This document shows, in pieces, positions 32,932 through 45,056 of a stretch of DNA of 64,000 nucleotides. Numbering within the stretch: position 1 is the first letter of the stretch; each line of letters starts with the position of its first letter. Source of the stretch: Bromus sterilis (Eukaryota; Streptophyta; Magnoliopsida; Poales; Poaceae); the NCBI GenBank assembly GCA_950022295.1, contig OX465597.1:254387016-254451015 (forward strand), given 5' to 3'. Made by a program: the position numbers and the translations under genes. Under the pieces are notes generated by a model that saw only the letters and a program-made list of their open reading frames with translations, made no database searches and was not told the origin of the DNA.

Positions 32932-34696
32932 GTTGGATATATTCTCTAGAGGCAAATAATATATGATTATTCCAATATATCTAAATAAGTTCATGACCAG
33001 TTTCATACTGTGCTGGAACTGTATCAGTGAAACAATGATACAGGTGTTGTATAGAAACAACCAGAGTTCCTAGTCAGCCTCTCATGATGACTGGTTTATC
33101 GTCAACTGATGATTGTGGTTTCACGATCATGGACAATCAAGTCAATTGACGGTAAGGTCACCTCATTGAATGAATGACGTGATGAACATTACCCAATGCA
33201 AGCATTGCAACATGATCAAATCGTAAAAGTTCAGTGTTGTAATTACAGAACGTAGTAGCCTGTTCCTTTGACCGTGAGATCACGCATAATTGCTATATTC
33301 TGAGGATGCTTTGAGTGCATTAACCATCACACTGAAACATGGTGACCATAAAGGTGTATCTTGGGCTATCCGATGGGATATGTTGAGGAGTGTTGATTCA
33401 AGAGTGGGATTTGTCAATCCATATAATGGAAAGATACTTCATGGCCAACTCGGTGAGATTGCATCCATAAAGCTGCGCAGCGTGTGACTAGGTCACAAGG
33501 ATGAATATCACGGAACGAGTGAATAAGATTTTTCGGTAACAAGATAGAACTAATGAATTGGATGCAGTTGATCGAATCTTGGACTAATCTAGTATCGCAT
33601 GACAAAGGGAATGGTATACAACGTGTACGGTTCAATCGGTTACCTCCGGAATGCACATGGGTCATTATGGGCATCTAGGTCCTGCTATTGATCATTGGCC
33701 GTAGCCTTTGTCTCGGTCATGACTGGAGTGTTCTCGGACCGTAGGGTAACACACTTAAGGGCTCGATGAATATCAGAGACCTTTAAGGAACTATCAGAGT
33801 TACCGGAGAAGAGAGAAAGACGTACCAGAAAAGTTCTGTGTTGGTCCGAAGGACGTACGGAGTGAGCTGGAAGGAGTTCCGGATCATCGGGAGATGAAAT
33901 AATATGTATTATTTATTAATTAAGTGAATTAATATTTAATAATAATTTATTTCAGATTAAAAAGTGCAATGGGACTTATTTGTGAAAGAAGCCCATTAGG
34001 GGAAGGAGGAAAATAAAAGGGAAAAGGAAAAGAAAAAAAAGGGGGCGTGCCATGGGCCTTGGGGCCCATGTGGGTGGCGCCCCACTTCCCCCCTCCTCCT
34101 AGCCGCACCCTCCCCACTTGGCAAGGGATTAGTCCCACATTGCCAAGGGAAGGGGGGTTGACTCCTTCCGTCTGCCTATATAAAGATGGGCAGGGGTGCA
34201 CTTCTTTAACACAGAAAAATTCGCAGAGAATTCAATATTACTCCGAATTGAGATCGGTTTTCACTGGTCTTCTCCCCTCTCTCGGCTCTCTCAAGCCGGG
34301 GTGCCCTTGTCTGGAACCTGTGCTGGGATTGAGGCTTCTCTCCTACACGGACGCCGTTGTGCTGCCGAAACTCCGGTTCCAGGAGGTCTACTTCCGCCAC
34401 CTTCGCTGGATCGGAGAACGGAGGTCATCATCGAGTCCGTACGTGTGCGAGTACTACGAGGTGCTGCACGTGCGACACTATCACCCCAATAGGGTGCTAA
34501 CACAGCCAGGGGGCTGTGAAGGTTTATAGCTTCATCAACCACGTTTGCGGGAACGTTTCCCGCGCAACGGACTACACCCCGAGGTATGTTTCCGCAAGTC
34601 TTTCCATTACGGCATTACAACTATATAGATCTTGGGTTAAGGGCGACGCTAGTTAGAAAAATTATTGTTTTCTGCTGAGAGACCCAACAAAAACTT
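32932..34696 (+). mobile_element. Probable solo LTR of a Copia element (Angela/BARE-like)
   Basis: The segment is absent from the matching place in the Gy-A 3' LTR (about 9761). It starts GTTGGATATATTC, followed by CTAGAGGCAAATAA, as in Angela/BARE-type LTRs, and ends near ACCCAACA, giving GTTGG/CCAAC ends. A TATA box TATATAAA is at 34177-34184, within a GC-rich promoter-like area. No internal domain or second LTR is present. The outermost TG is not intact, and CAAATTCAA flanks both sides (32923-32931, 34697-34705), so the exact ends are uncertain. Small frames inside are not supported as genes. Confidence 0.65.
34177..34184 (+). promoter_or_regulatory. TATA box of the solo LTR
   Basis: TATATAAA in the second half of the LTR, about 500 bases before its end, typical of a Copia LTR promoter. 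Confidence 0.55.
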
Positions 34697-36321
34697 CAAA
34701 TTCAAATTTTAATTATGCCATATGCATGTTTGCTACTGTTCACCCATTTTAAGATGGTCAAACATATAAACAAGTTGCATATTCATAATCCTTGCATTTT
34801 CTGATAATTTTTCATCTATTATTTGTCCAATTTGGAGTTAATATGAATTTTCTATGATTTATTAAAGTTTTAATAAATTTCTCGATTTTCTGGGATTATT
34901 TTTATTTTGGACAGGGGCTTTATTGCGTCAGCATGAGGTCATGCTGACGTGGGGGGGGGGCTCTGACCAGTGGGGTCCTCTTGTCAGTGTCATAGGGGGT
35001 TAATCCCCTGTTTAAACTAAACCGTGGTTTAATTAGGTCGTTGGGCCCCACCTGTCTGTGGCTGTTTACGGTGGGGTTAGGGGGTGATTAGGTTAATTAA
35101 CCGGTGCACGTTGGGATGTCGTCGCCGGCGACCTCTGGCACGGCGGAGGGGCTCGCCGGAGTGCGGTTTTGGCGTCGACTTGGCACGGGGTTTGCACTGG
35201 GAGGTGCCCCGTGCCCATGCGCGTCGAGTGGAGCACAAAGTGGTCATCGGGGAGCTCCAGGGAGACGGCGGCGTCGACGTGTGCAGCGGCCGACCACTGG
35301 AGCGGCGTGGATGGAGAATACGTGCACGAGATGGAGCGTGGAATGGGGGAAACTGACCGCAGCCTCACCGTGGGTGTGATGGAGGGGTTGAGGAGGCCGG
35401 AGGGAGCGAGACGACGACTCAATTCATCGTCAACGAGCTCGGTGGCCGGCGGGAAGAAGTTGGAGCTGGCTTCGTCTCCGGGGCCATTGGGCTCGATTCG
35501 TAGAGGGGTTCGACGGAGAGGAGTACAGCGCGGCGCCTGGACACGGAGGGGAGGTGTGGTTCAGCCGTTGGCCACGGCTACGCGTGACGGCGGTGAGCTT
35601 GAGCTCTCGGGTCGCCGCGGGGTCTCGTCGGGGAGGCTGTGAGGAAGAGCGGGGAGAGGGGGAACGAGTGCGGGGTAACGTGGCCGTCTCCGTGGCGTGT
35701 GTAGAAGACCTGGGAGGGCTCCAGGCAGGGAGGCAGCTGCCGCCGGCGTCGGCATGCCCTCCACCAAGGTGCTTGCCGTCGCCGGGGTAGACGACAACGG
35801 GCAAGGTGGGCCTGGGCCGTGGGTGTTAAGTTGGGCCTGCGGACTGGCAGGGGTGGGCTGCTTCCCTTTTGTTATTTTCTCTCTGTTTTTGTTTTTGTTT
35901 TCTTTTTCTGCCATTTTTTCCCCAAATAAAATAGCAAGGAAATTTGTAAAATCTTGAAAACTTTTATGTGGGCTTATAATATATATAACTAGCCACTCAC
36001 AAGTTTTGGAGATTTTTGAAATTCAAACAATTTGAATTTTCATTCAAATTGGAGTTTAATTTAATTTCCAAGCCCTGTTTTATATTTTTGAGAAATCTTG
36101 GTGCATGCAGTAGGACCCACTTCACTTTATATGTGATCATGCATATTTATAAGACTTTTCAAAAATACCAGAGGAATTTTTGGAAGAAATTTTTGTCTGG
36201 CCATTTAAGTAAATTCTTTTGGGGCTTTTTACTTTCCCAATTTTTTAATTTCTGTTGAAATTTTCACATGATTTAGAGGGGCACTGAAACCCTAGCACAT
36301 ACCTAACTTGGGGTTGTGACA

Positions 36322-36326
36322 AAGGA
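36322..36326. repeat. Target site duplication of Gy-A, right copy
   Basis: AAGGA, matching 7592-7596. Confidence 0.9.
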
Positions 36327-36627
36327 GTAACCGGAGGTAACAGTTGATAGCATCCTAGCATGCATACTAAGAAGTGGCTGAGCAACGAGCAATAGTAACA
36401 TAGCCGAACAAGGTTTGCTGGGATGTGGAGGACATGGTTGTTTGGGTTTATTTGAGAGGAATGAATATGAAGTGGTAGGATCAAGCAATCGTTATATCCT
36501 ATACCTAGGCGCAAGTGAGCTGAAAGTTATAAGCATGATATATGCTCCCCCTTACGTGATGAGAAGACGAAAGTCGAAGGTGTAGTTGATCACAAACTCG
36601 TATCGTCTCTGAGAGTACCCGCGGGAG
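36327..36627 (-). mobile_element. Gy-C middle LTR, segment 2
   Basis: Continues the middle LTR of Gy-C between Gy-A and Ath-2. It matches 47019-47310. It contains the end of a predicted exon C with a GTAAGG donor at 36555 (minus). Ath-2 is inserted within that exon region. Confidence 0.85.
36623..36627. repeat. Target site duplication of Ath-2, left copy
   Basis: GGGAG, repeated at 42847-42851. The uninterrupted site is in the other Gy-C LTR near 47313-47318. Confidence 0.88.
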
Positions 36628-38084
36628 TGATGTCTACGCACGCTTCTATTCTTGTGGACTATGTTGGGCCTCCAAGCGCAGAGGTTTGTAGGACAGCATC
36701 AATTACCCTCAAGTGGATGACCTAAGGTTTATCGAACTTAGGGACGTAGAAGTTGAAGATGGTCTCTCTCAGGAAACCCTGCAATTAAGATACAAGAAGT
36801 CTCTTGTGTCCCCCAACACACCTTTTAAACTAGTAGTTGTATAGGTGCACTAGTTCGGCGAAGAGATGGTAAAATATGGGTGATAGGTGTGGCAAAACAA
36901 AGTAATATAAAGTTGTAATAAAAATTACAACAAGCAAACAAGTAGTAAACGTGAGCACAAATGGTATTGCAATGGTGGAAACAAGGCCTGTGCTTCGTAC
37001 TTTCACTAGTCGCAACTCCTAACAACATTAACATAGTCTAATCACATGATATTTCCCATAAAACATGCAATATAGACGCACTCGGAGGTCATTCCTTTGT
37101 GGTCAAGAGAGGACGAGAATTATGAAGGGCTACAAAAGCACACCTCAGAGTTCGTAGTTCTCAATCAATGGATTTCACAATGTCACCGTGGACATTCAAA
37201 GAGAGTACCACAATCCCCACAACATATCTCAAGGATAGTCAAAGACGAGCACCAAGAGACTCTCAATCTTCAATCAACACACAAAAGAGGAAATCACTCA
37301 TGAAAATATTCTTCTACTCCATGTCCAATAGACCGCAGTCACCATGGTCTCGGGGATTATACTAGATAAGATCAAGTGAATGCATCAAATCCAATACATA
37401 GAGGAAGGGGAAATATCATGGGATCAGCCTAGATTAACATAGCATATGATCACCACGAAGATTACATCATGGGAGAGAGAGAAGAACACATAGCTACTGG
37501 TAGAAACCTCAGCCCCGAGGAGGGACTACTCCCGCATCATGGAGGGAGGAAGCAACATCGATCGAGATGAATCTGGGGGCACTTCCCCGTCCCGGCAGGG
37601 TGCCGACACAGGAATTCTGGTCCCTCGAAGCTTTTCTGCGATGGCGGCGGAGATCGGAATTGCTTCTGGAGAAAAGGGGTCTGGAATTAAGGTTTTCGCG
37701 ACGGGAGAATAAATAGGAGCCAAAGGGGGCACCGGGGGGAACCAGTCGCCCACGAGGCCTCCCGGCGCGGCCAAGCCCCTAGGCCGCACGGGGTGGCCGC
37801 CTGGGCACCAGGTGGAGCCTCTCTGGCCCTTCTTCGGTGAATCCGGAAGCTTCCGAAACGCTGATTTTTATCTGATTTTTCCGAAAATTTTGGAGCACTT
37901 GTTATATGGGGGAAAACTGAAATAGAAAAACAGCAGAAAACAGAAACTGGCAGTGGGGTGCACTGAGTTAATAGGTTAGTCCAAATATGATCAAAAGTGT
38001 ATGAAAGTGTATCTAGATCATAGCAATATCACACAAAACATGCATGGAGCGAGTAGAAATTATCGATACGTTTGAGACGTATCA
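36628..38084 (-). mobile_element. Ath-2 3' LTR
   Basis: 1457 bases, from TGATGTCTACGC to GACGTATCA on the plus strand. It matches 41385-42846. No gene content. Confidence 0.9.
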
Positions 38085-40600
38085 ACATCGCCAAGCTTAA
38101 TTCATGCTCGTCCTCGAGTAGGTAAATGATAACAAGCATAATGTTTGTGGTGACATGCTAACAACCATATAAGAGTTTGAAAGTAAAGAAATCAAGGTAT
38201 GTAATTCAATTCAAGTCATAACAGGCAAGAGTCTATATTAGCATTGAAACAACAACATAAGAACATTAGGTGTAAGAGCTCTCTCTGTCCGTGACTCGAA
38301 TGTCTCCAGATGGTGTTTGCGTGCAAGATGTGGGATATGGGAATATGAGAGAAAATAATTTTTTTGAGAACTCAATCTACTAAAGTTTCACACTTAGTGT
38401 TCTTTGGAATCTTATCTTGACTCGTCCCCAGACCACTAGCCAGGTACAAGTCAATTTGATCCACTCCCTTTCGATATTTTGAGAACTCATGCAATGGATC
38501 AACGTAAGCACGAGAGTTGACACTTAGGATGGCAAAGAGAGAAATATGGTGGAGGAGGAAGACAAAAAAGTATGTGAAAGGCTCTCATCAATGAGGAAAA
38601 TCATAAGCGGGAAGGCCAAATTATAGATATGATGTGAGGAGTAGGGATTGCCATGCAAAGGATGCACATATGAGCTAAGAAAAGCTCTCCAATGGAACTA
38701 GTGGGGGTGCATCCAACTTGCTCTCTCATGAAGACCTAGAGCTTGTTTGAGGAGGCTCAACCTTGGAATATGCAAGCCAAGTTCTATAGTGTGAAGGTCC
38801 CCACATAGCTATATGCATGTATGATCATCTCTATGGAGTACAAGGATAAGAGGGAGTACTAGTGTGGATCTTTCAAAAGGAATAGTAGTGTTGCCCCTTT
38901 CTCTCTTTTTATTTCTTTTTCTCTTTTTTTATTTTTTTAGTTTTTGGTGGCCTCAATGGCTCTTTCTATTTAACTCTCAATTGTCCTCGTTGGGATCTTT
39001 TATTTTGTCCACTTTGGGATATTTTCCTCACTTATGGGCAACACTCTATTTTACAAGAAGGTATAGAAGATCTTTCACACTTTACAAGGTACTCAAACAT
39101 AAAGAAGATGTAGCTATCCTGATGTATGCAATGTATGTCTCTGCTAGCGTAGCAGGAACATGTATGACATGAACATCAAGTCATGAAGAGGTGGATGTTG
39201 CATGGCAATATATCTCGGAAAGGCTATGGAAATGCCTTGATAGGTAGGTATGGTGGCTGTTTTGAGGAAGGATATAAGGAGGTTTATGATGACAGAGCGT
39301 ATCATGCCAAGGGTTTGGATGTACCGCGAAGGTGGATGCCAACTCTCGGAGTGAGAAGGAGGCAATGCACGGCACAGGAAAGGCTAGAAAATATGAGGAG
39401 GTTGAAGTGTCAACTTTCAATACTTACATTAGTCCGAAGAACTCATGCACTTATTATCGGTAACTCTCAATCTAATAAGGAGGTTCACAAAGAGACAGGT
39501 AACCCGAGGAGGAGTGTATGGGGGTTTGGTTATCCTTGCTCATCCTCGACTCATGGTACGTGAGTGTACTCTAATATCCGATCCCTCCAAAGATTAGTGA
39601 TCCATCTAGTAGCTAGAGTTCTCAACTAGTTTTTGTAGGTTTTTAAAGTAAACACGGATTGCCAAAATACGAAACCTATCACTAATAGGCTAGAGCTCTT
39701 GATACCAAAAGTTCAAACATTACTCACATCAATACCTCAAAACTATTGCAAGTTAGTACTAAAATTAAATAGCAACCTCAATTACCTACTTTCAAGACAA
39801 GACACAACTAAGTGCAACAACCAACTCTCTTAACAAGATAAACATGAAAACTAAAGAGAGTTCCAGCAACAAACTAAACAAAAGCCAAGGCTCTTGCTAA
39901 AGACAAACTAAAACTAAAACTAAACATGGCAGTAGCTACGAAAAGATAAAGAACACACAACAACAAAAAGATAGGCATGAGGAATCCCATGATGTGTTCT
40001 AGATTTTGAAAGTGGAGCGTGTTTCTCTCTCACACAAAGTAAGACGAGATCTAACTTGTTATGAACAGCAAGCAAAGCTAAAGAAAACTAAAAATAAAAC
40101 CTAAGAGCGAGACGCTTGAAGCATAGCACATAACGCATGAAGTGATAAAAATATAGTGAGACGAAGGAAGAACTGATGATTGTTGATGGAGAAGGGGATG
40201 CACGGGGGCATCCCCATGCTTAGACGTTCGAGTCTCCTTGAATATTTATTGGGGATGCATGGGGGCATCCCCAATCTTGAGCGCTTGACACTCCCGAATC
40301 TTCTTTCATCATCTTCCATCGCACACTTGAAAACTCCCTTCATACATAACTCATCATAAGCTGATTAGAGAGGTTAGTACCCTTAATAAAATATATTTTC
40401 CCCACTACATATAAAGATATTCTTGAAGAGCTATTGTTTCTCAAGATTTCCAAAAGGTTTTTTTCAAAGAAAAAGCAAGCTTAAGGTTTGCAAAAGTAAG
40501 GAGAGACAAAACGTGGCAGAATCTGTGAAAAACAGAACAACAGGTAGTAGAGAATAAGAGTTGAAGAACAAAAATAATCATCAAGAAGCAAGTAATAAAC
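38085..40600 (-). mobile_element. Ath-2 internal non-coding region
   Basis: About 2.5 kb that closely matches the non-coding 3' part of Ath-1 (about 1548-4000) and Ath-4. It includes the T-rich run (about 38900-38945) and paired hairpins at 40196-40213 and 40253-40270. I see no gene. Confidence 0.8.
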
Positions 40601-41260
40601 TCATTTAAGTCTAACATGCTTCCTATGCAAAGGTATCTTATAGAGAAATAACTCATTGAAGCATAAAGATACTAGCATAGGTAGGCAAAACAAGTGCAAC
40701 TTCAAAACCTTCAACATAAAGAGAGGGAACTTGATATTTTTGAAATATCTATAAGCATATGTTCCCCTCTCATAATAATTTTCAGTGGGATCATGAATAA
40801 ACTCAACAATATAAGTATCACATAAAAAATTCTTATCATGATCCACAAGCATAGAAAATTTATTACTCTCCACATAAGCATAATCCTTCTCATTAGTAAT
40901 AGTTGGACCAAACTCAAGAAAATATCTATCACATGAATCATTCTTATCATGATACACTTGCAAACATTTATTCTTTATAGCATAAGTGTCATCACAATAA
41001 TCATCATATATAGGAGGCAAAGTATCATCAAAATAATTTCCTTCATCAAATCTTGGGGGGATAAAAAGATCATCTTCATAAAACGTAGCATCCCCAAGCT
41101 TATAGCTTTGAATATCGTTAGCATAAAAAGTATTCAAAGAAGACATACTAGTAACATTGAAATCATGAAAAGTATGTAAATAAAGTTCCATAGGTTTTTT
41201 GATTTTCTCTTCAAACACTTCATGTCCCAATTCAAGGTAGAGCTCATAAAGCTCTCTCAT
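40601..41260 (-). CDS. Athila-associated protein of unknown function in Ath-2
   Basis: A 219-codon minus-strand frame starting MRELYELYLELGHEVFEEK. It is rich in Asp, Tyr and Glu in the middle (YDDYCDDTYAIKNK, VDHDKNFLCDTYIVEF, ENYYERGTYAY). It ends with a hydrophobic stretch (FPLFMLKVLKLHLFCLPML) and a basic tail (PLHRKHVRLK). I recognise this type as a repeated Triticeae Athila-group internal ORF with no assigned function. It occupies the place between primer site and the non-coding region where Ath-1 and Ath-4 have a gag-like frame. The hydrophobic block could be a membrane segment, but this is only inference. The frame is uninterrupted despite diverged LTRs. Confidence 0.65.
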   Translation of the reverse strand: MRELYELYLELGHEVFEEKIKKPMELYLHTFHDFNVTSMSSLNTFYANDIQSYKLGDATFYEDDLFIPPRFDEGNYFDDTLPPIYDDYCDDTYAIKNKCLQVYHDKNDSCDRYFLEFGPTITNEKDYAYVESNKFSMLVDHDKNFLCDTYIVEFIHDPTENYYERGTYAYRYFKNIKFPLFMLKVLKLHLFCLPMLVSLCFNELFLYKIPLHRKHVRLK

Positions 41261-41357
41261 TTTTTGTTGTTTTCCATAAGCCTAACTAGTGAAAATAAAA
41301 ACAAGAAACGACAAGATTTAATTGCAAGATCTAAAGATATACCTTCAGACACTTTCC

Positions 41358-41375
41358 TCCCCGGCAACGTTGCCA
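41358..41375 (-). other. Ath-2 primer binding site, degenerate
   Basis: The minus strand reads TGGCAACGTTGCCGGGGA, two mismatches from the tRNA-Asp type site present in Ath-1 and Ath-4. Confidence 0.75.
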
Positions 41376-41384
41376 GAAATAGCT

Positions 41385-42846
41385 TGATGTCTACGCACGC
41401 TTCTATTCTTGTAGACTAAGTTGGGCCTCCAAGCGCATAGGTTTGTAGGACAACAACAATTTCCCTCAAGTGGATGACCTAAGGTTTGTCGAACTCAGGG
41501 AAGTAGAGGTTGAAGATGGTCTCTCTCAAGAAACCCTGCAATTAAGATACAAGAAGTCTCTTGTGTCCCCAACACACCTAATACAACTAGTAGTTGTATA
41601 GGTGCACTAGTTTGGCGAAGAAATGGTAAAATATGGGTGATAGGCGTGGCAAAAAAAAGTAATATAAATCTGTAATAAAAATTACAGCAAGCAAACAAGT
41701 AGTAAACGTGAGCACAAACAGTATTGCAATGGTGGAAACAAGGCCTAGGCTTCGTACTTTCACTAGTGGCAACTCCCAACAACATTAACATAGTCTAATC
41801 ACATGATATTTTCCCATAAAACATGCAATGGAGACGCACTCAGAGGTCATTCCTTTGTGGTCAAGAGAGGACGAGAATTATGTAGGGCTACAAAAGCACA
41901 CCTCAGAGTTCGTAGTTCTGAATCTATGGATTTCCCAATGTCACCGCGGCCATCCAAAGAGTGTACCACAATCACCACAACATATCTCAAGGATAGTCAA
42001 AGACAAGCACCAAGAGACTCTGAATCTTCAATCAACACACAAAAGAGGAAATCACTCATGAAAATATTATTCTAATCCATGTACAATAGACCGCTGTCAC
42101 CATGGTCTCGGGGATTATACTAGATACGATCAAATGAATACATCAAATCCAATACATAGAGGAAGGGGAACTATCATGGGATCACCCTAGATTAACATAG
42201 CCTATGATCACAACGAAGATCACATCATGGGAGAGAGAGAAGAACACATAGCTACTGGTAGAAACCTCAGCCCCCAGGAGGGGCTACTCCCACATCATGG
42301 AGGGAGGAAGCAACGTCGATGGAGATGAATCCGGGGGCACTTCCCCATCCCGGCAGGGTGCCGGCACATGAATTCTGGTCCCCCGAAGCTTGGATGCGAT
42401 GTCGGCGGAGATCGGAATTGCTTCTGGAGAAAAGGGGTCTGAAATCAGGGTTTTCGCGACGGGAGAATAAATAGGAGCCAAAGGAGGCCACCGGGGGGGC
42501 TGCCAGTCGCCCACGAGGCCTCCTGGCGCGGCCAAGCCCTAGACCGCGCGGGGTGGCCGCCTGGGCACCAGGTGGGGCCCTTCTGGCCCTTCTTCGATGA
42601 ATCTGGAAGCTTCCGGAACGCTGATTTTTTTATCTATTTTTTCCCGAATTTTTGGAGCACTTTTTATATGCGGGAAAACTGAAATAGAAAAACAGCAGAA
42701 AACAGAAACTGTCACTGGGGTGCACTGAGTTAATAGGTTAGTACAAATATGATCAAAAGTGTATGAAAGTGTATCTAGATCATAGTAATATCACACAAAA
42801 CATGCATGGAGCAAGCAGAAATTATCGATACGTTTGAGACGTACCA
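41385..42846 (-). mobile_element. Ath-2 5' LTR
   Basis: 1462 bases, matching 36628-38084. No gene content. Confidence 0.9.
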
Positions 42847-42851
42847 GGGAG
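42847..42851. repeat. Target site duplication of Ath-2, right copy
   Basis: GGGAG, matching 36623-36627. Confidence 0.88.
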
Positions 42852-45056
42852 CACACAAGAAGTAAACAATGGAAAGATAATCGAAGGGCAAACATCTATT
42901 ACTATGAAGCAATCACGAGCAAGAAACTTCAAGAAGGCAACACGAGACAACGCGATACGATACAGATCTACCGTCGAGAGCGGTTATTAACAGGTTAAGT
43001 GGAGTATCCGTCACACAAGACGATACCGCACGTTCATAATGGTTCAAGTTTTTTAGCTACACAAGATGATCAAAGGTTGTTAACATGGCATCTCACTCAA
43101 GCATGGCATATCACGCAATGATGGCAAGAGGGGTGAAGCAAAAATAAACTACCTAAGCTAGTCAATTTAAGTGGGGTGAAGTCCTAGACATGGCATATCG
43201 CTAAATACCCCACGGTATTTAAGGCATTTGGTACTGTTTTCCCTTAACCATATTTTATTATTTTTATTAGCAAGCAAGAGCAGCATATTCACAATCTAGA
43301 CGAGATTCTAGTCAAGTTACACGTAAACAACATTTTAATCGGAGCAACGGTTAAAAAGTTATAGCCTATTACATTTACAATGGCATGCGATGTAAATAGC
43401 GGTGAAACAACATGTAGACAAGTGCAAACATGGCAAAGGAGAACATTTTAATCATCTACATGAAATTGTAAGCAACTTTCATGTACAGAGTGTCTCGATC
43501 CGAGCTACCGTTGCAAAGATATAGCTACCGCAAGTTACAAAAAAAATCTGCCAATTACAAAAAAAAACAAAAGGAGAGAAACTGTTACTGGGCCTATTCT
43601 AGTGCTGATGGGCCTATAAGAAAGGGCGCTGCCTAACTAAAACACGCACACGGCGTCACATAGGCTCAGATCTATTGGACCAAGCCCCTACCACAACAGA
43701 AAAAAATAACAAAAAAGGGGGCGCCTTCACCTTAGCAGGCCTCGGCCCAGGAAGGAGGTGGGCGCGGTTTACTTCGGCGTCGCCCAGGGGAGAAGGGGAG
43801 GCCGCGGGCCGGGAAGCGTTGTCGGGCCTCCTGGGTGGTGCTGGTCCACTGGCTACGGTGGGCGTGTCGGCCCACCTGGCTGGTCAACGCGAGCGGGGCT
43901 CGGGGCTTCGGCGCTCCCGACGAACACGAGCGGCGGCGTCCCGCCGTCTGCCGGCGAGGTGGGGCGGGGAGGTCGCAGGACGGGCGTGGGGAGGTCTAGG
44001 GCGCGAGGGGCGGCCGGATATCGCCGGCAGCCGAGCGGATCTTGGCCGGACAGGGCGGTTGGCCCGCAGGATCCCTCGGCGCGGCCATGGCGCGGCGGCT
44101 CCTGGAGCTCCGTCTCGAGGCGGCCATGGCGGCCTCCGGTGGCTCCAGCGAACAGAGAGAAAGGGAGTTGAGAGGAGAAGGAAGGAGGGGAGGAGAAGGG
44201 GGCGCGGAGACCTTGGGGCTGGCGGCGCTCGCCAACGGAGCCGTCCGGCCGGGAGGAGCTCGGGCGACGGAAAGAGGAGGCGCGGAGGATACACACGGGT
44301 GACGGCGGGCTTCCCGGGCGGAGGCGGCGCCGTGGGGTGCCGCGGCCCAGATCGGGCCTGGCGACGGATCTGAGGCCCTGTGGGGCCCGGGGCGCAGTGG
44401 AGCTGGCTGGGAGGCGACGTGGCTCAGATCTGAGCCCTTGATGGCCAGATTTGACGGCTGAGAGTGGTCTAGGGGTTAGGGTTTTGAATTTGGAGGGTTA
44501 GGGTGCAGAAATTTGGAGATTTAGGAGTGGGTGGCTGCAATTTTTAGCTTAGGGAAACCCTAATCTAGTGGGAGTAGGTGGGTGGTCTATTTATAGGCTG
44601 GCCTGGATGTCAGGTTTACACAAACGCCCTCGGCTTCTCTCTCGTGCGTCTGATACTCCACATTTCTGACCGCCGGGAGTCCATACGACCTCCGATTCCA
44701 ACGAAATATCGAACCACACGCTCAGTGCGGCGCGCCCTCCAGTCCTACCTTACTTCGATAACGTTCCGAGAACATTTTTCCAGCGTCCAATAAAATAATT
44801 TGTTTATTAAATAAACAGGTTTTTCGTTCCATTGGCGATGGCTGGACTTGTGCCGGAAGTTGCGACGATGCTCGGGTGAAATCCGGTGTCTCAAAGGTCG
44901 TGTGCCATGTTGGAATAGTTCAGTCACGCATGCCGATACGAGAATTAGGGGGGAGAATATTCACCGATTAATAAATCGGCGAAGCAAACACTGCAAACAA
45001 TAAAATAGCGCAACAAACAAATTTTTTACTTTGGGTGAAATTCTCGGGCTGTTACA
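42852..45056 (-). mobile_element. Gy-C middle LTR, segment 3
   Basis: The 5' part of the middle LTR, matching 47319-49510. GC-rich 43650-44420 has long overlapping frames on both strands that reflect base composition. On the minus strand CTTTCTCTCTGTTCGCTGGAG near 44150 is the counterpart of the candidate exon B acceptor. No other gene is supported. Confidence 0.85.

Larger units (their letters stand above)
7597..36321 (-). mobile_element. Gy-A, autonomous-type Ty3/gypsy element with nested Gy-B and solo LTR
   Basis: Minus-strand LTR retrotransposon bounded by TGT...ACA ends and the duplication AAGGA. The 3' LTR is 7597-11376 (3780 bases). The 5' LTR is 30761-36321, which is about 3.79 kb once the inserted solo LTR is removed. 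Gag lies right of Gy-B and pol left of it, because Gy-B landed inside the protease region. Domain order gag, protease, reverse transcriptase, RNase H, integrase is Ty3/gypsy. The integrase tail ends with HHSEKEATWERED, as in chromovirus-like lineages. LTR copies differ by about 11 positions in the first 150 compared by eye, so this is an older insertion than Gy-B. Both gag and pol are interrupted by stops. Confidence 0.9.
30761..36321 (-). mobile_element. Gy-A 5' LTR, interrupted by a solo Copia-type LTR
   Basis: Full 5' LTR in minus orientation. Without 32932-34696 it is about 3.79 kb, matching the 3' LTR. It contains the predicted exons A (35369-35575, start codon GTG), B (35157-35296), C (32718-32783) and D (31482-31534), with lengths equal to the 3' LTR copies. 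Confidence 0.9.
36628..42846 (-). mobile_element. Ath-2, complete non-autonomous Athila-type element
   Basis: Minus-strand element of 6219 bases with 3' LTR 36628-38084, 5' LTR 41385-42846 and a GGGAG duplication. One terminal base is changed (CCA instead of TCA at 42844-42846). The two LTRs differ at about 12 of the first 165 positions by eye. The internal region has a degenerate tRNA-Asp type primer site and one reading frame but no pol. Confidence 0.9.

Noticed and set aside
33290..33487. 65-codon frame inside the solo Copia LTR
   Set aside because: Random open frame in LTR sequence with no start context or motif.
43675..44373. 232-codon plus-strand frame in the GC-rich part of the Gy-C middle LTR
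   Set aside because: Gly/Arg-rich composition frame, antisense to the element; not preserved in the other LTR.
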